Assembly (NCBI GenBank): GCA_021432635.1
Contig: MU270092.1
Coordinates: forward strand, 1-64,000
Source: Thozetella sp. PMI_491
Taxonomy: Eukaryota; Ascomycota; Sordariomycetes; Chaetosphaeriales; Chaetosphaeriaceae
Direction: 5' to 3'
DNA: 64,000 nucleotides
Shown here: piece by piece, positions 44,904 through 55,540 of the stretch
Position numbering within the stretch: the stretch's first letter is position 1
Layout of the letters: each line of letters starts with the position of its first letter
Notes under the pieces: generated by a model
The model's input: only the letters and a program-made list of their open reading frames with translations
Told to the model about the DNA's origin: nothing
Databases searched by the model: none
Program-made: the position numbers and the translations under genes

Positions 44904-46061
44904 CTAAGGGAAGGTAAAGACTATCTTCCCGATGCCTCCCTTACCAGTAGCAACCTTCTGGCTCTCGGTCCTCACTTTATCCACGTCGTCAAAGCTAACC
45001 TCGGTGAAGACGCCTCGGATCTGTCTACGGGCCAGCATCTCGCCCACTAGCTCAATGTCCTCCCTGATGTCCGTATTCCCGGAGACAAACTCGTACTTGA
45101 TGTTGGTTCCCCGAAGAAGGAAGCTGTAGTAGGCGTTTACTATATGGAGCAGCCAAGCGGCCCAGAAAGGCACGTTATTAGGGCCGAGGACCTGTCGTAG
45201 GAGGTCCGCTTTGGGAGCGCTGGCGATGCTCATGACAGTGCCCGTCTTGGGGTTCGCAATTGCGAACATGCTGGTGAGGTCCCACTGCGTGTTATATACG
45301 AAGTCGACGGTGCCCTTACCGACCTCTTTGACCACATTCTGCTTCTTGTAGTCGATGAGCTGGTCTACCATTCCAGGCAGGTAGCGTTCGACCTGTCCCA
45401 TCTTGGAGGTCGACACAGTCGCGATGACCTTACGGGCCTTGTAGACATTCTTGAGCACCTGAATACCGATCGAACCTGTCCCGCTTAGCGCACCGGGTAC
45501 GAAGACGGTTTTGCCCTCTAGGGTGCCGTCTGGCTGGGATAAGAGTTCCATGCCGCGCCTGATCGTTTGCACTGCAGTCATCCCAGACCCGAGAACGGTT
45601 GCAGCTTCGGAAAAGGAGACCTGAGGGGGCTTGTGAATGAGCGCGCTTTCAGGGATTACCACATATTCCGAGCAGAAGCCGAGGGGCCGCAGGGGCAGGA
45701 CCGGCCGCGGAAAGTAGATCCCTAATACTTCATCGCCGGCCTTGAAGTTCTTGACCTTGCTACCAACCGCCACGACCACTCCCGAGCCCTCCTGGCCCAC
45801 CTTTGCGGGGAAGCTAGCGACTTTGTTAATGGCTTGTACGCTGCTAGGAAGAAAGCACACATACTCTAGAGGGGCAAAGAGGCGGAAGGCGCCTGCCATC
45901 ACTTGGGTGTCGCCAGTCTGGATGGTCGCAGCGCGCACTTTGAGGAGTACCTCGTTTGGGTTTTGTATTTTGGGCGTTGGCATCTCCATGAGTTCCCAGG
46001 TTGAAGGGGACCCATACTTGGGTGCCACCCAGGACTGCATCGTAGCCGGAACGGATGTCAT
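44904..46061 (-). CDS. Medium-chain dehydrogenase/reductase (quinone-oxidoreductase-like), 2 exons, 368 aa
   Basis: An NAD(P)-dependent oxidoreductase of the zinc-type MDR superfamily; the substrate is unknown. Exons are 46061-45865 and 45813-44904. The 51-nt intron is stop-free and in frame; removing it restores RLFAPLDFPAKVGQEGSGVVVAVG, which fits the family. The N-terminal GroES-like domain includes the GQEGSGVV turn and KAGDEVLGIY. The Rossmann segment has FVPGALSGTGSIGIQVLK, the cofactor glycine motif. The catalytic-zinc Cys/His set of true alcohol dehydrogenases is not evident, favouring a zinc-independent quinone-reductase type. The ATG at 46061 (MTSV) is preferred over 46136 because a TATA box lies at 46143-46150. 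Confidence 0.88.
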   Translation of the reverse strand: MTSVPATMQSWVAPKYGSPSTWELMEMPTPKIQNPNEVLLKVRAATIQTGDTQVMAGAFRLFAPLEYVCFLPSSVQAINKVASFPAKVGQEGSGVVVAVGSKVKNFKAGDEVLGIYFPRPVLPLRPLGFCSEYVVIPESALIHKPPQVSFSEAATVLGSGMTAVQTIRRGMELLSQPDGTLEGKTVFVPGALSGTGSIGIQVLKNVYKARKVIATVSTSKMGQVERYLPGMVDQLIDYKKQNVVKEVGKGTVDFVYNTQWDLTSMFAIANPKTGTVMSIASAPKADLLRQVLGPNNVPFWAAWLLHIVNAYYSFLLRGTNIKYEFVSGNTDIREDIELVGEMLARRQIRGVFTEVSFDDVDKVRTESQKVATGKGGIGKIVFTFP

Positions 46062-46142
46062 GGTGAAGATGGGCGGGATATGGAGAAGTTTAGGATCGTG
46101 AGGACGGGACGAGGTTAGGGCGACGGGAAAGTACATAAAGGG

Positions 46143-46150
46143 TTTATATA
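46143..46150 (-). promoter_or_regulatory. TATA box of the MDR oxidoreductase gene
   Basis: The minus strand reads TATATAAA 82 nt upstream of the ATG at 46061. This position would put transcription start downstream of the alternative ATG at 46136 and so decides the start. Confidence 0.6.
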
Positions 46151-46195
46151 GGAGACAACACCCGCCTCCCGAAAGCCCCTTCGATCCTTAATATT

Positions 46196-46212
46196 TCGGC
46201 GCTTAGCGCCGA
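46196..46212. promoter_or_regulatory. 17-bp perfect palindrome, CGG-N9-CCG type
   Basis: TCGGCGCTTAGCGCCGA has 8-bp arms around one central T, about 46 bp upstream of the TATA box of the MDR gene. Inverted CGG/CCG half-sites are the classical target of fungal Zn2Cys6 dimers. Further CCG/CGG motifs (for example a CGGCGCCG around 46275-46282) cluster nearby. Confidence 0.5.
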
Positions 46213-46741
46213 GTTCGACCGCCGAAACCCACCGGAAAATGCGGGGCATCGCCGAATGGACCCACCGAAAGCCGGCGCCGAAGGTATTCATTAAAGGCAC
46301 AGGGCTGGCGAAGTGATCACCATTGGCACATTCCCTTGTTCCATCGTCTTCCATTCCTGTGCCGATTGGGAATTATTAATTAAGACGCGTACAGCAACTG
46401 CTGCCTTGTCAATATCGCTTAATGCTAAACGATAGCACGATGTTGTCTACATTCGAAGATTCGCGTTGATATCATTTAATTGCATAAATGGTCAAGATGT
46501 TCTATTATGCGAGTGATACTGCGGATAATTTCAATATGGGGGATAATTGCAGCCTGTCCAGGTCTCGTGATTCCGTGGTCCTTACGTGTTCAGGCGCGGG
46601 GCAGCTCGGCACGCTCTCTCACCTCCCCTCATCGACAACCTCCATCTCTATACCTTCTAGGGTATTTGACCAGCGCGTCAAAACCCGGGTTCCATTTCCC
46701 ACCGCATACATGGCCTTCATAAAGCCACACTACTGTCCGCT
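46213..46741. promoter_or_regulatory. Divergent upstream region between the MDR gene and POLK
   Basis: The remainder of the intergenic region between two divergent genes. It should contain the POLK promoter on its right side. An A/T-rich stretch spans about 46,370-46,550. No gene is supported. Confidence 0.5.
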
Positions 46742-48687
46742 ATGACAGCTGAGGCACCTCGTGGTGATGCATCCGTGGAAGCGGAGAAGCTGGATCCAAA
46801 ACAAGACGCGCAGGAGCATGAGTCCCTCAAGTACCATCTTCTCGGGCCGTCATTGACGAAGGCTGGCCAAGACTCCGTAGACCAGTCGAAAGTACGAAAG
46901 CCCAAGACGCCAACCACTGATCTGGAGTCATGTTACTGACTTTGCAGGTCTCGGAGATCATTTATAACGCCTCTAAGGGCTCCAAGTTTTTCAATCGCGA
47001 GGAAGAGAAGGACAAAATTCTCACCGTCAAAATCGAGCAGATTCTCGCGAAGAAACAGCAGCTCGAAACCCTCGACCTGTCCCGGGAGCTGCGCAATGCC
47101 GACGTTCTAATCTCGCAGTGCGAGGCCACCCGGGACCTGACCCAAGTCATTGTCCACATAGACTGCGATGCCTTTTATGCCGCCGTTGAGCAGCTGGACA
47201 GACCGGAACTGGAAAACCTCCCCTTTGCTGTTGGAGGAGGCGTTTTAACGACCTGCAACTATGCCGCAAGGCGCTTCGGCTGCCGCAGCGGCATGGCGAG
47301 CTTCGTGGCCAAGAAGCTCTGCCCCCAGCTGATTTTGATCCCTCTCAATTTTGACAAGTACACGTCTAAGGCGACCGAGGTGCGCGAGGTGCTGGCCGAC
47401 TACGACCCGCGGTTCGAGAGCGCCAGCATCGACGAGGCCTACCTTAACATCACGGAATACTGCGCCGAGCACAGCATGGAGCCCGCCGAGGCGGTGGAGC
47501 AACTACGGCGGGAGGTGCACCAGAAGGCCAAGATTACGGTCTCGGCGGGGATCGCCGCCAATTCCAAGCTGGCCAAGATCTGCTCCAACATGAACAAGCC
47601 CAATGGGCAGTTCGTCCTACCTAGCGAGCGCAATGCCATCATGGCCTTCATGCGCGACCTGCCATGCCGCAAGGTCAATGGCATCGGCCGAGTTCTCGAG
47701 CGAGAGCTCTCAGCCATCGGCGTTAAGACCTGTGGAGACATATTCCCTCAGCGTCAGTACCTCAACCGGCTATTCGGCGACAAGACGTTCGAGTTCTTGG
47801 TCAACTGCTACCTAGGCCTGGGGAGAACCAATGTCCAGCCAGCCGAAGAGTACGAACGCAAAAGCGTGGGGACGGAAAGCACCTTCAGAGACATGTCGGA
47901 TCCCGTCCAATTGCGAGAGAAGCTGCGGTGGATCGCCGACGAGCTGGAGAAGGACATGCGGAGGGCAGAGTGCAAAGGGAGGACCTTGGTGCTGAAGGTG
48001 AAGCTGCACACGTACGAGGTGCTGACCCGGCAGGTTGTAACGCCCAAGGCGATCTTCCTCGCCGACGACCTTTACAACTACGGCCTACCCATACTGGCGA
48101 AGTTGGAGCAGGAGATACCAGGGATAAAGCTGCGGTTAATGGGACTCAGGTGTACCCATCTCGTTAGTACCAAAAAGCCCGACACCAGGGCCTTCTTTGG
48201 GCTGCGACCGGTGCGAGATGCTGCTACAGCCTCGCCGGAGAAGGGGGCCGGGCTCAGATCCGGGGTTGTTGGAGATGATGAGGAGTGGGAGCAGTGGCCA
48301 GAGGATGCATTTGAGCTAGCTGAGGCAGATGCTGCCGACACTGGGGAGGTGGACCCCAGCGATGTCAGCCCCTACCGACGGCATGGCAAGGAGATTGTTG
48401 CAAATCCACAGAAACGGGAAGCCGCCCCGGAGGAGGAGCAGTGGGATTGTCCTATATGCGGCCGGCCCCAAAGTGCCGACGAGAGGCAGTTCAACGAGCA
48501 TATCGACCTGTGCCTCTCGCGGCAGACCATTCGAGAAACTGTGCAACAAGATGCCGCCCAGGTCCCTATGCAGAGCAGAGGCACAACACCAGAGACGAAG
48601 AGGCCTAAGCTAGGGCCGGAGAAGAAGCGGGGCCGGCCGGTGGCGCAAGATCCAAGGCAGAAGAAGCTTCGTTTTGGGCAGAGCTGA
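46742..48687 (+). CDS. POLK: DNA polymerase kappa (Y-family, DinB type), 2 exons, 629 aa
   Basis: A translesion DNA polymerase that bypasses damaged template bases in the nucleus. Exons are 46742-46891 and 46948-48687 (56-nt intron, phase 0). The kappa-type N-clasp (SKGSKFFNREEEKD) precedes the catalytic core: Asp122 and Asp124 in VHIDCDAFYAAVEQ, Asp212 and Glu213 in ASIDEAYLN, and SAGIAANSKLAKICSNMNKP. Little-finger sequences such as RRAECKGRTLVLKVKLHTYE follow. A single UBZ-like zinc finger (CPICGRP, NEHIDLC) spans about 551-575, followed by a basic tail ending QKKLRFGQS, which may be a divergent PCNA-binding motif. Animal Pol kappa has two such fingers. It shares its upstream region with the MDR gene. 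Confidence 0.95.
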
Positions 48688-49131
48688 GGTTATACTGGCG
48701 ACGAGGACCATGCACCAGGCCGGTGGCTGCTGTGTATTTTGCCCATATGAGATACGACTGATGCACATGATACCAAATAGAGGGCTATAAAGGCAGATCA
48801 ACTCGACCGATCGAGAGAAATATGCCAGCTTAACCTCCTCTATTTGCTAATGCTCGGGCGCCGATGGTTCTTGTCCCTCTAGGACCGGTTCAAAGTTCTT
48901 CCACATCGGCAGGCTCTAGATTTTGGTTCTACCTCATCTATTCCAACATCCCCGACCGGAGAAATGAAGTTTTACATGAGAGCAGAGCCATTTTGCATGA
49001 TATCTACCTAGGCGTTAGCGTCCCTTCACCCGACCCTACGTAACCCCTGCTTGGGATGTATCCTTGTCATATCATCCGAAGACAGTCTTAACTCCATAGA
49101 CCTCCGTATCGAGCCTTAGGCCCGAGGCGCT
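48688..49131. other. Convergent 3' region between POLK and the Trk gene
   Basis: About 440 bp with no coding signal; it should hold the two 3' UTRs. Confidence 0.6.
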
Positions 49132-51423
49132 CTAGTCATCTTGACTAATTCTCGGTACGGTTATGCTTTGTCTGATACGGTGGTCCTCCTCCTCGTCGTC
49201 ATGCATTTCTTCGCCAGGGAATCGGACGGCACGGTCCAACGCAACCGGAAGGCCGCGATGGCGGCCGCGGATCATGACTAGGCAGAGCACTAGCTTGGAA
49301 GCCGTGTGCCAACCACCGCTGAAACTGTATGAAGCGCCGCTGATGCCGACGGAGATACCGACGCATCCGTAAGCAGATACAACCTCGAAGATGATGTTGA
49401 ACACGCTGAACTCAGCAGGGTCTCTGAGCCAGTTGCTGGTTTCGATGGTCGAGATCACGAGGGTGGCCATCACGAGCCACCAAATGTCGTGCACGAGCTG
49501 GCCTTGGACCTGCTGACTGATGAAGCTAATGTGCGACTCGGGAGCGGAGCTAGTCGCACCGACACCTTGCCAGTTGACTATCCTGGAGAACGCCTTCTCG
49601 ATAGCATTGGCGGCTGCAGAGGGATGGCGGCTATCGCGGGAGGTGCTCTCCGGGTCGTAAGGCGCCGGGTCATCGTTCCCGTAGATTCCCAGAGATCGCT
49701 CTTCGTAGACATTCGAATGCCGCATGGTGATGACTACGGGATAGACGGAGATGTACATCATGATGACATACAGTACCTGGAGACCGATATACACTTTGGA
49801 TATGTTGACGACATAAAAGCCACCGGAGCGAACGGCTGGGAGGAGAGGTTAGATACGGTTCTTTACAGATTGAAAGGGCTGCGTTACCTAAAGCCTGGAA
49901 TAAGCCGTCGAGAACGCGGTAGTTGGTGGGTATACTCTCGACCACAGGGTTCCCAAAGTTGAGCAGCTCAAATGCAATCCAGTCGACAGAGTTCAGCCAG
50001 ATGAGCATGAAGAACAACCACCAAGTGGGACGGGATGGGAAGAGGTTGGTATAGACCCTACGAGGATACTTCAATATGAACCTTAGTGTTTCCTTGAGGT
50101 CGGAAAAGTCGTCAGTGGTCCTAAGCGTCAGTACCTTCAATAGCGACCAAATTATGAACCTAAGAGACGTTACCTGGTCAGAATTGCGTGACATCCAAGG
50201 CGAAGCCAGATGAAGGGCGAAGGAATGCGCAAGACCGACCTCAGGAAGATAGGGTACGCCGTGTTTCCCGCCAAAATTAACAAGCCCATGGTGATGAGAA
50301 CGAAAGGGGAGGTCTGGAAAGGCATCATGTTTGCGTCGAGCAGCGACATTCCCGAGTTGTTGAAGGCCGAAGCACCATTGAAGATGCCCAGCCACCAGGG
50401 GTTGATACCATTCTGAAGTGGGACGTCTGGCAGGTTCTTGCTGATCCATGCCCCCAGAGCAATGCACCCGAGCAAGTGCCACAGACAGAAATACAGAGGC
50501 ACCAAGACCGCGAGCACCTTCAGGGCGCGATATTCGTAGCCTCCGAGTTGCTCTCGCTCCTCGCTCGTCAGGTCGTGGAACTGCGAGTTTCGCCCCACTG
50601 TTCGATTGGTGAGGAACTGATGCACAGCGAGAGGCTTCTTCTCATTCGAAAAGACGCCGCCTGATGCGGCCACATTACGGTGCATCACACCCGTCCGGTG
50701 CCTAGCCGAGCCGGATGCGGTAGCTACGTTCGATCCCACAGGAGGCAATGGCAGGTCGGCAAAGACGATCCGGCTCATGGCCGAAGGAGGGAGTGACACC
50801 GAACCGTCTCCAGCCTGGGCAAGCGTCCCTGTAACTGTTGCAGTGCTTTGGTTTCCGGCCGGAGGGATAGTGGGTCGACCAGCTGGATTGTCCCTCTCCT
50901 GACTTGGGGCAGTAGCCTCCCGTTGCAGGGTCTCCGAGGCCAATGACTCGGAAGTCGAGAGCCTCCTGAACGAGACAAGACGCCGTAGGGGAGACTTCCC
51001 GCTTAAGCTGGTATTGGACCGACTCAGCCGCCTTAGCCGTTCTGCCCGGACAATGTCGCGGAAGCGCTGCTCGAAGGCATGCTTTCGAGCCAGGACCGTC
51101 CAGATGGAGACCCAGATGGAACCACCGAAGGTGATGAGGAGGAACAGCAATATTTGCTGCCAGGTGGTCATCTCGGAGAGGTTGACAGTGTTGAGGCCGG
51201 CTTCCGTCATCGCGCTCACCACGAGGAAGAGCGAGTCCGTATAGCTGATGCTACGGGCCGGATTCGACGAGCCCCAAAAGATGGCCGAGGAGACCAGGCA
51301 GACCACGATGAAGTAGACATAGTGGATGGTGATGAAGTTTAGGGGAGGCAAGAGCCTCGCTAGAATCGTGAAGACATGATCTAGTTGAGAATATTTGTCC
51401 TGCTGATGGCGGGAATCTGACAT
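49132..51423 (-). CDS. Trk-type potassium transporter, 3 exons, 728 aa
   Basis: A plasma-membrane K+ uptake system. Exons are 51423-50174, 50120-49888 and 49835-49132, with introns of 53 and 52 nt. The four pore-loop units of the family are all visible: AMTEAGLNTV, ASAFNNSGMSLLD, DGLFQALAVRSGGFY (restored by the second splice) and SAYGCVGISVG. A hydrophilic loop of roughly 190 residues after the first pore unit (about 120-310) is Ser/Arg-rich, as in fungal Trk1. The C-terminus keeps MIRGRHRGLPVALDRAVRFPGE. At 728 residues it is shorter than yeast Trk1 because the loop is smaller. Confidence 0.94.
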
Positions 51424-52245
51424 CTACCAGTCTCCCCTCTGTGAGGGAGGACGACTTTGGGTTTGAGTGTTTGCCTGGCTAAAACGCGCAGAGGACCGCA
51501 CGAGGGAAAACTTTCCCAATAGACCGAGACCAAGGAAGGCGCACAGAGAATGGGGAGGACAGGGGGAAACGGTGCGGATTCGGGGGAGCCAGGCGAAATG
51601 CTGCCGTGCGGTGGGCCTGCGGGGTTCCGTTTGCCAAGGATCCCTGCGGTAGGTATCTCTCTAGCGGCCGGAGGGAGGGTCCAGGGAGGCGGTGAGGGAC
51701 GGGCCTTGCACATCAATGCAGTTTATCGAATGTGGTGGCTATACAGGTACAGTGGTTACCATGCCCGGAAGGGTTAATAAAAGAAGCTGGGGGGTTTTCA
51801 ACCAAAAAAAAAAAAAAAAAAAAGTGGTAAAATGTTCAGCGCGGGATGTACATAGGGAGACGACCCTCGTCACTATTCTATTCCAGTAAACACCTCCCTG
51901 AGCCAGGGCTCGATGGCTGGTGAAGCCACAGATCCCAGAGCATTTCTTTTGCTCATGTGAGGGTGGTTTGCGCCAAGAAGACGGCTGTATAGTAGCCAAA
52001 CCTAACAGCAGTAGCCCCGGCAATGGCGCGCCTTGTTGTCATTAAAGCAGGGGGGCGTGTTTTCGGGCTGAGGCTAGGTGGCCTCGAGCATTCTGGACGG
52101 CATCATAGGGTCGCGAAACACTACTATTGGCGATATGAGAGGGATTGATCTGTTAAGGAGGGAACCTGAGCATGGCTTTTGATTCAACGACAATTATCGG
52201 TTCCTCTATGGGGCCTGCACACTCCGTGACTCCTCGGTGCGCTGC
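51424..52245. other. Intergenic: Trk upstream region and FKBP 3' flank
   Basis: About 0.8 kb without a gene. It contains A20 at 51804-51823, with no flanking duplication or reverse-transcriptase-like frame that would make it a retroposon tail. Confidence 0.55.
51804..51823 (+). repeat. A20 homopolymer
   Basis: Twenty consecutive A residues in the Trk upstream region, about 380 nt from its start codon. No function is assigned. Confidence 0.9.
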
Positions 52246-53116
52246 TTAGAGCTCGTTGTGCTCCATATCATCTGTATCCGTAATGGCGGTCTTGATGGCC
52301 TCAGCCGCCTCGCCGGCGACGCTGGCAATCTTCTCGGCAGCCTTGGCCGCAGCGCCTCCGGTCTCCTCAGCCTCCTCCGCCTTCTCGGCCTCCGTGGCCT
52401 CCGCCTTCTCGGTGGCGGACTTCGTGACGATCGACTCGGGCTTTGGAACGCCCTCGATGCCCATCAGCTCGGTCTCGAAGACTGCAAGCACGGGCTGGTT
52501 AGCAAGAGCCAGACGACTGCAGCAAGTGGGCGCGCTCACTGAGGGTAGAGCCGGCGGGGATGGGGCCCATGCCGCGCTGGCCGTAGCCGAGCTCGGGCGG
52601 CACGGTCAGGGTGCGCTTCTCGCCAATGCACATATCAAGCAAGCCTTGATCCCATCTGAACCTCTATCAGCTTCTGAACAAAGGCCGCGTGGCCAAACTC
52701 GAAAGGGAGGCGGTGACGCGGCAGGCCACAGCTTACCCCTTGATCACCTGGCCGCCGCCAAGCTTGAAGCTGAAGGGCGAGTTGCGGTCGTAGCCTTTGT
52801 GGCGAGAAGGCGGTCAGTAACGTCTCTTGTCAAGGTCGAAGCCATGGTGGGAAGCATAAGGCTCGGGGACAGCGGGATAGGGTGAAGGGGCAGGGTGGGG
52901 GAGGATGCGAGAAGGGGTTGGCATATCCGTACTGGCGTCAAACTTTTGCCCATTGGACTGAAGGGTGCCACGGTAATGAACGTGGATCTTGTCGCCCTTC
53001 TGCGTCTTGCGCTCGCACTCAACGGGAAGGGTGACGTCAATGCCCAGCTCTGCCTCGGCCATGACGCCGAGCGCCGCCGAGGCGAGCAGAGAGAGCGAGA
53101 GAAGGAGGCGCTGCAT
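52246..53116 (-). CDS. FPR2: ER-lumen FKBP-type peptidyl-prolyl isomerase (FKBP2-like), 4 exons, 197 aa
   Basis: Catalyses proline isomerisation during folding in the ER. Exons are 53116-52933, 52794-52737, 52655-52540 and 52481-52246; introns are 138, 81 and 58 nt. A signal peptide ([20 protein letters not shown]) leads into the FKBP fold (about 25-133): [42 protein letters not shown] split at exon joins, then [20 protein letters not shown] and IPAGSTLIFETELM. The drug- and substrate-pocket residues (Tyr, Asp, Trp, Tyr) are in place. An extra tail of about 60 residues rich in Ala, Glu and Lys ends in HNEL, a plausible HDEL-like ER retention signal. Confidence 0.93.
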
Positions 53117-55540
53117 TTTAGAGGGCGGGTTGGGCGTGCTAGTTGGAGACGGGTGGGTGGGGGAAGGAAAAGAGACGTGGGTGACAAGGCGGGAAGAAAT
53201 GAAGAAGCTATGCAGGTACCGAAACACGCAGAGACACGGTGTCCACCAGGGCACTGTGGACGACGGCGGGGAGCGTGGAAGCGTCGAAGGACAACTGTTC
53301 GTCTCTGCGAATGGGAGCGCCCCCCCTGATCTGCCCCTCTATTACCCAACTGCCAAAGTTGTGGTGGGGACCCTCACCGCTTCAGGGAGAATTGACCAAT
53401 CACCGGTAACCCACTCCATCCACCCGCCACCGAAAGGCTGGAGGCGCCAAGACACCACACGAGCAGGGATGAGCCACAGTGCTGGCTCGAGAATCCGTGG
53501 CGTTTGACCCAGCTCCCGAACACCAAGCTCCTAGACAGCCTCGCGTGGTCTTGATCCAAACTCGCAAGGCTGGACGTCCCTTTCGGCACGACACTGCCAC
53601 CGTGGACAAAATTGCTTGTCTCAACAATCTTGACACCCAACGTGGCTTGGAGAGTCGCCTCGCAACAAGCAAGGAGCGCGCCCCGTCGCTGGGTGCACTC
53701 TCGGGTGTCCGTCGTTTCGTTTCGGTGACGGTTTTCGGGTTTCTTGAAGCACTTCGTATCCATGTGGTTACCCTTGTTACACCGCAGATCTGTGGCTTGT
53801 GTTGTGTCTCCTGTCTTGGACCGGCGAACCGTACTGCAAGCCCACCCGACGGCAGGCGCTGCGCGTTGCGATGACAGCCAGCTGAGTCGCAGGGATTCCG
53901 TGCTTCCGGGCGCACGACCCGGCCAGTCATGTGCAGATCGGCACTCTTTCTTTGGCCCCGAGCCGGACGGTTTCGAACGATCATATCTTCTGGGGGCGGA
54001 GAGCCGAATCTTCCTTACGCTCGCTCTCTTCTATCATCGCAGATATTCGATACATGCGGCCAGTGGGTCTTTCCTTGCTTGGGGCGGCATCAAGCCGGTA
54101 GGTGACTCATTTGCAAGGCTCACCAGACCTCGGAGCGCATCGTAGCGAGGACTGCTCACGGGGCTGGCCCGTCGGAAACCTAGGCCGGCCTGAATCCTAG
54201 CTGGTTTAAACCTGAGTGGGAAGTGCTGCGTAGCCTATAGCCGCCGGGCGCCTAGGGCTCTCTAGGCATCCACGCGTGCACGGGCCAGTCGTCCTGAAGG
54301 TTGCTGGCTCCCTCCTAGCTATTGTCTTGTCGACGTTTGCCGTCAGCCTTCCCTCGCTCTTAGCAGCCGTGAAACTTTTTCTTTCCATTCGCAAAAAAAT
54401 CACATTGGGAAGGTGGGTGTGCGGCATTTTCATTCTTCACTGATGTTGGACCCAATCAAGGAATAGAAGTGCAGGTCCCAGATCCAGGGACCTGAGCGAA
54501 AGTGCGTGTCTCAAGCGCACGCGCTGCAAGGGCAGCACCTGCCGCCCGGTCCCTGGGGGCTGATAGCGAGCGGTCGTCGTCGTCGTCGTCCTCGGCCCAG
54601 TTGTGAGCAGTCCTACCAATGCACCACCGCCCCTCCAAGCTGCGCTCTCCGTCCCATAGGCTGTCTGGCAATCTTACTCCTGCGGCCTGGTTAGCGCTTA
54701 GCGGTTTTTTTTCTTTCTTCCTTTCCTTTATCGTTCGCCTTCCTGTCCAACTAGGCTATGCTGTTCAGTCTGCCCTGTCCCTGGGATTCTTGTGCCTGGC
54801 CCGTTGCCACGCGTTTGCCTTGCCCTCTGCCGTCTCCATTTCCGTGGCAGTATACGTTTCCGTCCCTTTACCAAGACGTGTACCCAGCCTGATTGCCCCA
54901 ATTCAGTCTTGGGCTTCTCCTTTCGGCTCTTGCTTAGCCCTCTGTTGCCTGCGGAAGCTTGGCTTAGGTCTCAGAAGCTAGCCCATGGTCCCGCCCCACC
55001 GCCCCACACTGCCTCCTGGGGTTCTAAGGCAGGTACGGAGTACCTCGTCAAACATGTCGAACATCGAGCCCATTCCCTGTCACTGACTACTGACTGAGTC
55101 ACACCTGTTTGGTGTTCCGGCCGGTCCATCATCTTCGTAGCCCAATGAGGCAAGGCAGGAACGCTGGGACTTCCTTGACGGCCCCATCGCCTCGGGGTCT
55201 GCCTGGACTCCTGACCGAAGCACCAGCCCCCTCGTCGTCCTGGATAGTGCATGCCAAACAGCGCAACATCCACCACGATGCTAGCGCGTGTTGCCTTACC
55301 ATTCTTAGTTTGTAGAATTCGCATATACGTATCTAAGGTAGGTATCTACGTATCTACGTCTGTCGCCATGTATATATACAGCTTCTCTCTTCTCACTGGG
55401 CTTTCTTTCTCCTTCATCTCCCTTCAACCACTACAAATACCACCAAGGCCAGACCACGCACTCTCACCAGCTTCGAACCGCTTGACCAAGCCGCCAATTG
55501 CTCATACCTCAGCCCAATTTACCACCCACCATATAAAGAC
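53117..55540. other. 2.4-kb intergenic region with the promoter of the Ser/His-repeat gene
   Basis: This lies between two divergent genes, so it holds both promoters. Open frames inside lack motifs and coding bias. Towards 55.3 kb, repeats of TATCTACG-like sequence precede a TATA box and a pyrimidine-rich leader. Confidence 0.55.
55371..55378 (+). promoter_or_regulatory. TATA box of the Ser/His-repeat gene
   Basis: TATATATA lies about 163 nt upstream of the ATG at 55541 and is followed by a CT-rich stretch (55382-55430), the usual core-promoter look of strongly expressed fungal genes. Confidence 0.55.

Noticed and set aside
46062-46136. ATG at 46136 as the start of the MDR protein
   Set aside because: A TATATAAA on the same strand at 46143-46150 would place transcription start downstream of this codon, and the extra 25 residues do not resemble the family.
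51804-51823. A20 run as the tail of a retroposon
   Set aside because: No target-site duplication, no reverse-transcriptase or SINE-like sequence adjacent.
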